Assembly (NCBI GenBank): GCA_034620365.1
Contig: JAQGEQ010000042.1
Coordinates: forward strand, 1 to 64,000
DNA: 64,000 nucleotides
Direction of reading: 5' to 3'
DNA from: Pegea sp. RAD2-039
Taxonomy: Eukaryota > Chordata > Thaliacea > Salpida > Salpidae
The translations under genes and the position numbers were made by a program. The stretch's first letter is position 1, and each line of letters begins with the position of its first letter. The notes under the pieces were generated by a model. The model had not been told where the DNA came from and did no database searches. It worked only from the letters and a program-made list of their open reading frames with translations. Shown in pieces: positions 62,850 through 64,000 of the stretch.

Positions 62850-63784
62850 TGACGTCATTTGCGACATCTAAAACTATTTTTATATTTTAACATTCATTTT
62901 TCGAAATGAAATTTTTTTGTCGAACATTAACATTGAGCAGTGACGTCACTTCCGGCTCATCACAAAAATAGTTGAAAATAGAAATTTTGTTCTAACTTCA
63001 AACTGTCGAACTACCGCGTGTGTTAGTGATTGATGACGTCATTGCTATAAACTTTCAACCACAAAAAAGCCGAAAAATTTGCAGCAAAACATTTTATTGT
63101 CATCATCTTTCAAACAAGCAACCTGATTTGTCGATAGTAAAAATGACGTCACCACATCGAGAAGACGATGCGCGCTGTTTGCACACACAAATCAAACACC
63201 AGAATGATGAGATGAAGTCGGAAAGAGAAAGATAGAAAAGATACTGCTTAAGGAGATGATGGGGCGATTTTAGGAAAAGTACAAATTCGTAATGAAGTTA
63301 TTTTTGAGTAAAAAAGTAGAAAATCCGCTTTTCGACAAAAATGTTTATTTAGATTTCGGTTGAAAGCTGATTGGGCGAAATCCAGAGGTTGGTGACGTAT
63401 TAGAAAGAGCCGCAGTTCCCGGAAAAGGCATCGCAGAGCGGTTATGACGCGCCATGCGATCAGCATCACTCAACTGACCTTCACTCTTGAGATAAAAGCA
63501 AAAAACAAACTGAAGAACAAGAAGACAACATGCAAAAAACAAACTGAAACTTACTATTCTGCTTTTGACAGTCCCGTCTTGACCAATAACAGCTCCATTT
63601 CTGTAAACAATTCCATATTTGGTCATAAACGATATTTACAAGTAAAGATAAATTAGTTTGAAGTTTGATGACGTCATCATTGTGGCTATCGGCAACAGAT
63701 ATCAATAAAGCACTTGAACAAACGATGACGTCATCATCTGTACGTGACACATCATTAAGCAGAGGAATACTTATGATGACGTCA
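62850..63784. promoter_or_regulatory. Cluster of TGACGTCA palindromes around a small gene
   Basis: Seven exact TGACGTCA octamers lie at 62850, 62941, 63034, 63144, 63669, 63726 and 63777. They surround the two-exon gene at 63345-63626 but none falls inside it. The octamer is the classical CREB/ATF site. Copies elsewhere in the window, some inside coding sequence, show that it may simply be a common word in this genome, so a regulatory role is only a possibility. Confidence 0.4.
63345..63626 (-). CDS. Unrecognised two-exon gene, 70 residues
   Basis: Minus-strand exons 63555-63626 and 63345-63485 join in phase 0 with donor GTAAGT and acceptor TATCTCAAG, giving 70 residues. The first exon reads MTKYGIVYRNGAVIGQDG. 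The second contains SDADRMARHNRSAMPFPG and ends FQPKSK then TAA. The protein is basic, Ser/Pro-rich at its end, without signal peptide or membrane segment. The base composition is clearly less AT-rich than the flanks, which supports coding. It could instead be the 3' end of a gene starting beyond 64000, or belong with the ALP-like gene on the same strand, but the stop codon argues against the latter. I do not recognise the family. Confidence 0.55.
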   Translation of the reverse strand: MTKYGIVYRNGAVIGQDGTVKSRIVSFSLFFACCLLVLQFVFCFYLKSEGQLSDADRMARHNRSAMPFPGTAALSNTSPTSGFRPISFQPKSK

Positions 63785-64000
63785 TCGCGTCTTGAAGTAA
63801 AAATCGATATGAATTGAAAGTTTTTCGATCAGCAGAAATTTAAAGTTGATTTTTTAATGTTGATTTTCATCTCTTTGTTCTATTGATTGTTTATCAGAGC
63901 TCCGCTTCGCTTGAATGGGTTCAAATCAAGCGTGACGATTAGAATTAAAATGAAATAGAATATGTGAAAGTGACTGACCGGCAAAATACAAATCTAAAAG
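63785..64000. other. Right edge, no recognised feature
   Basis: Slightly less AT-rich than the big spacers (GAGCTCCGCTTCGCTTGAAT), but no coding frame or RNA gene could be assigned before the window ends. Confidence 0.4.

Noticed and set aside
63020..63235. 71-codon plus-strand frame near the right end
   Set aside because: It has no family match, no splice context and contains the common TGACGTCA words; treated as chance.

Overview
The window is nuclear DNA of an animal. It is very AT-rich (about 70-75% by eye), and its genes are split by GT-AG introns ranging from about 47 bases to more than 2 kb. The genes recognised (FoxJ1, an SLC46-type transporter, LNX, SUV39H, an ALP/PDLIM-like protein, a CBM14 chitin-binding protein) are metazoan. 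A fast-evolving invertebrate deuterostome, possibly a tunicate, fits LNX with four PDZ domains, many very short introns and splice acceptors just before several start codons (as if trans-spliced). That placement is an inference of low to moderate confidence.

Layout. 1-2.6 kb: AT-rich minisatellites on both sides of CBM14 exons. 2.6-8.7 kb: no gene seen. 8.7-12 kb (+): a FoxJ1 gene in four exons. 13.1-14.1 kb: a decayed LINE. 16.2-21.9 kb (+): a nine-exon adaptor with two SH3 domains and a long Thr/Pro repeat, carrying an exact 257-base duplication in two of its introns. 23.2-23.9 kb: first array of a 113-base satellite. 27.5-28.8 kb (-): an unrecognised three-exon gene of 260 residues. 31.8-35.1 kb (-): a seven-exon SLC46-family transporter. 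37.2-41.6 kb: two copies of a broken CR1/Jockey-like LINE. 43.1-47.8 kb (+): a 13-exon LNX E3 ligase gene. 48.7-49.6 kb: a 5'-truncated LINE copy. 50.3-51.7 kb: second satellite array. 51.9-53.6 kb (-): a single-exon SUV39H histone methyltransferase. 54.4-55.0 kb: a third truncated LINE copy, reversed. 55.1-55.7 kb: a relic of another LINE family. 57.0-60.4 kb (-): an ALP/PDLIM-like gene that stops before any LIM domain, with the third satellite array in an intron. 63.3-63.6 kb (-): a two-exon gene for a 70-residue protein I do not recognise.

The genes do not form a pathway; this looks like ordinary neighbouring loci. The most interesting biology is divergence inside conserved regulators. FoxJ1 keeps its flanking signature blocks but has lost the recognition-helix sequence of its forkhead domain. 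SUV39H keeps its whole pre-SET/SET/post-SET core but has lost the aromatic cage of its chromodomain. At the DNA level, the palindrome TGACGTCA is far commoner than base composition predicts, and a 113-base satellite whose unit can fold into a hairpin occurs at several sites in both orientations. All exon models were read by eye from splice sites and phase; no transcript evidence was available.
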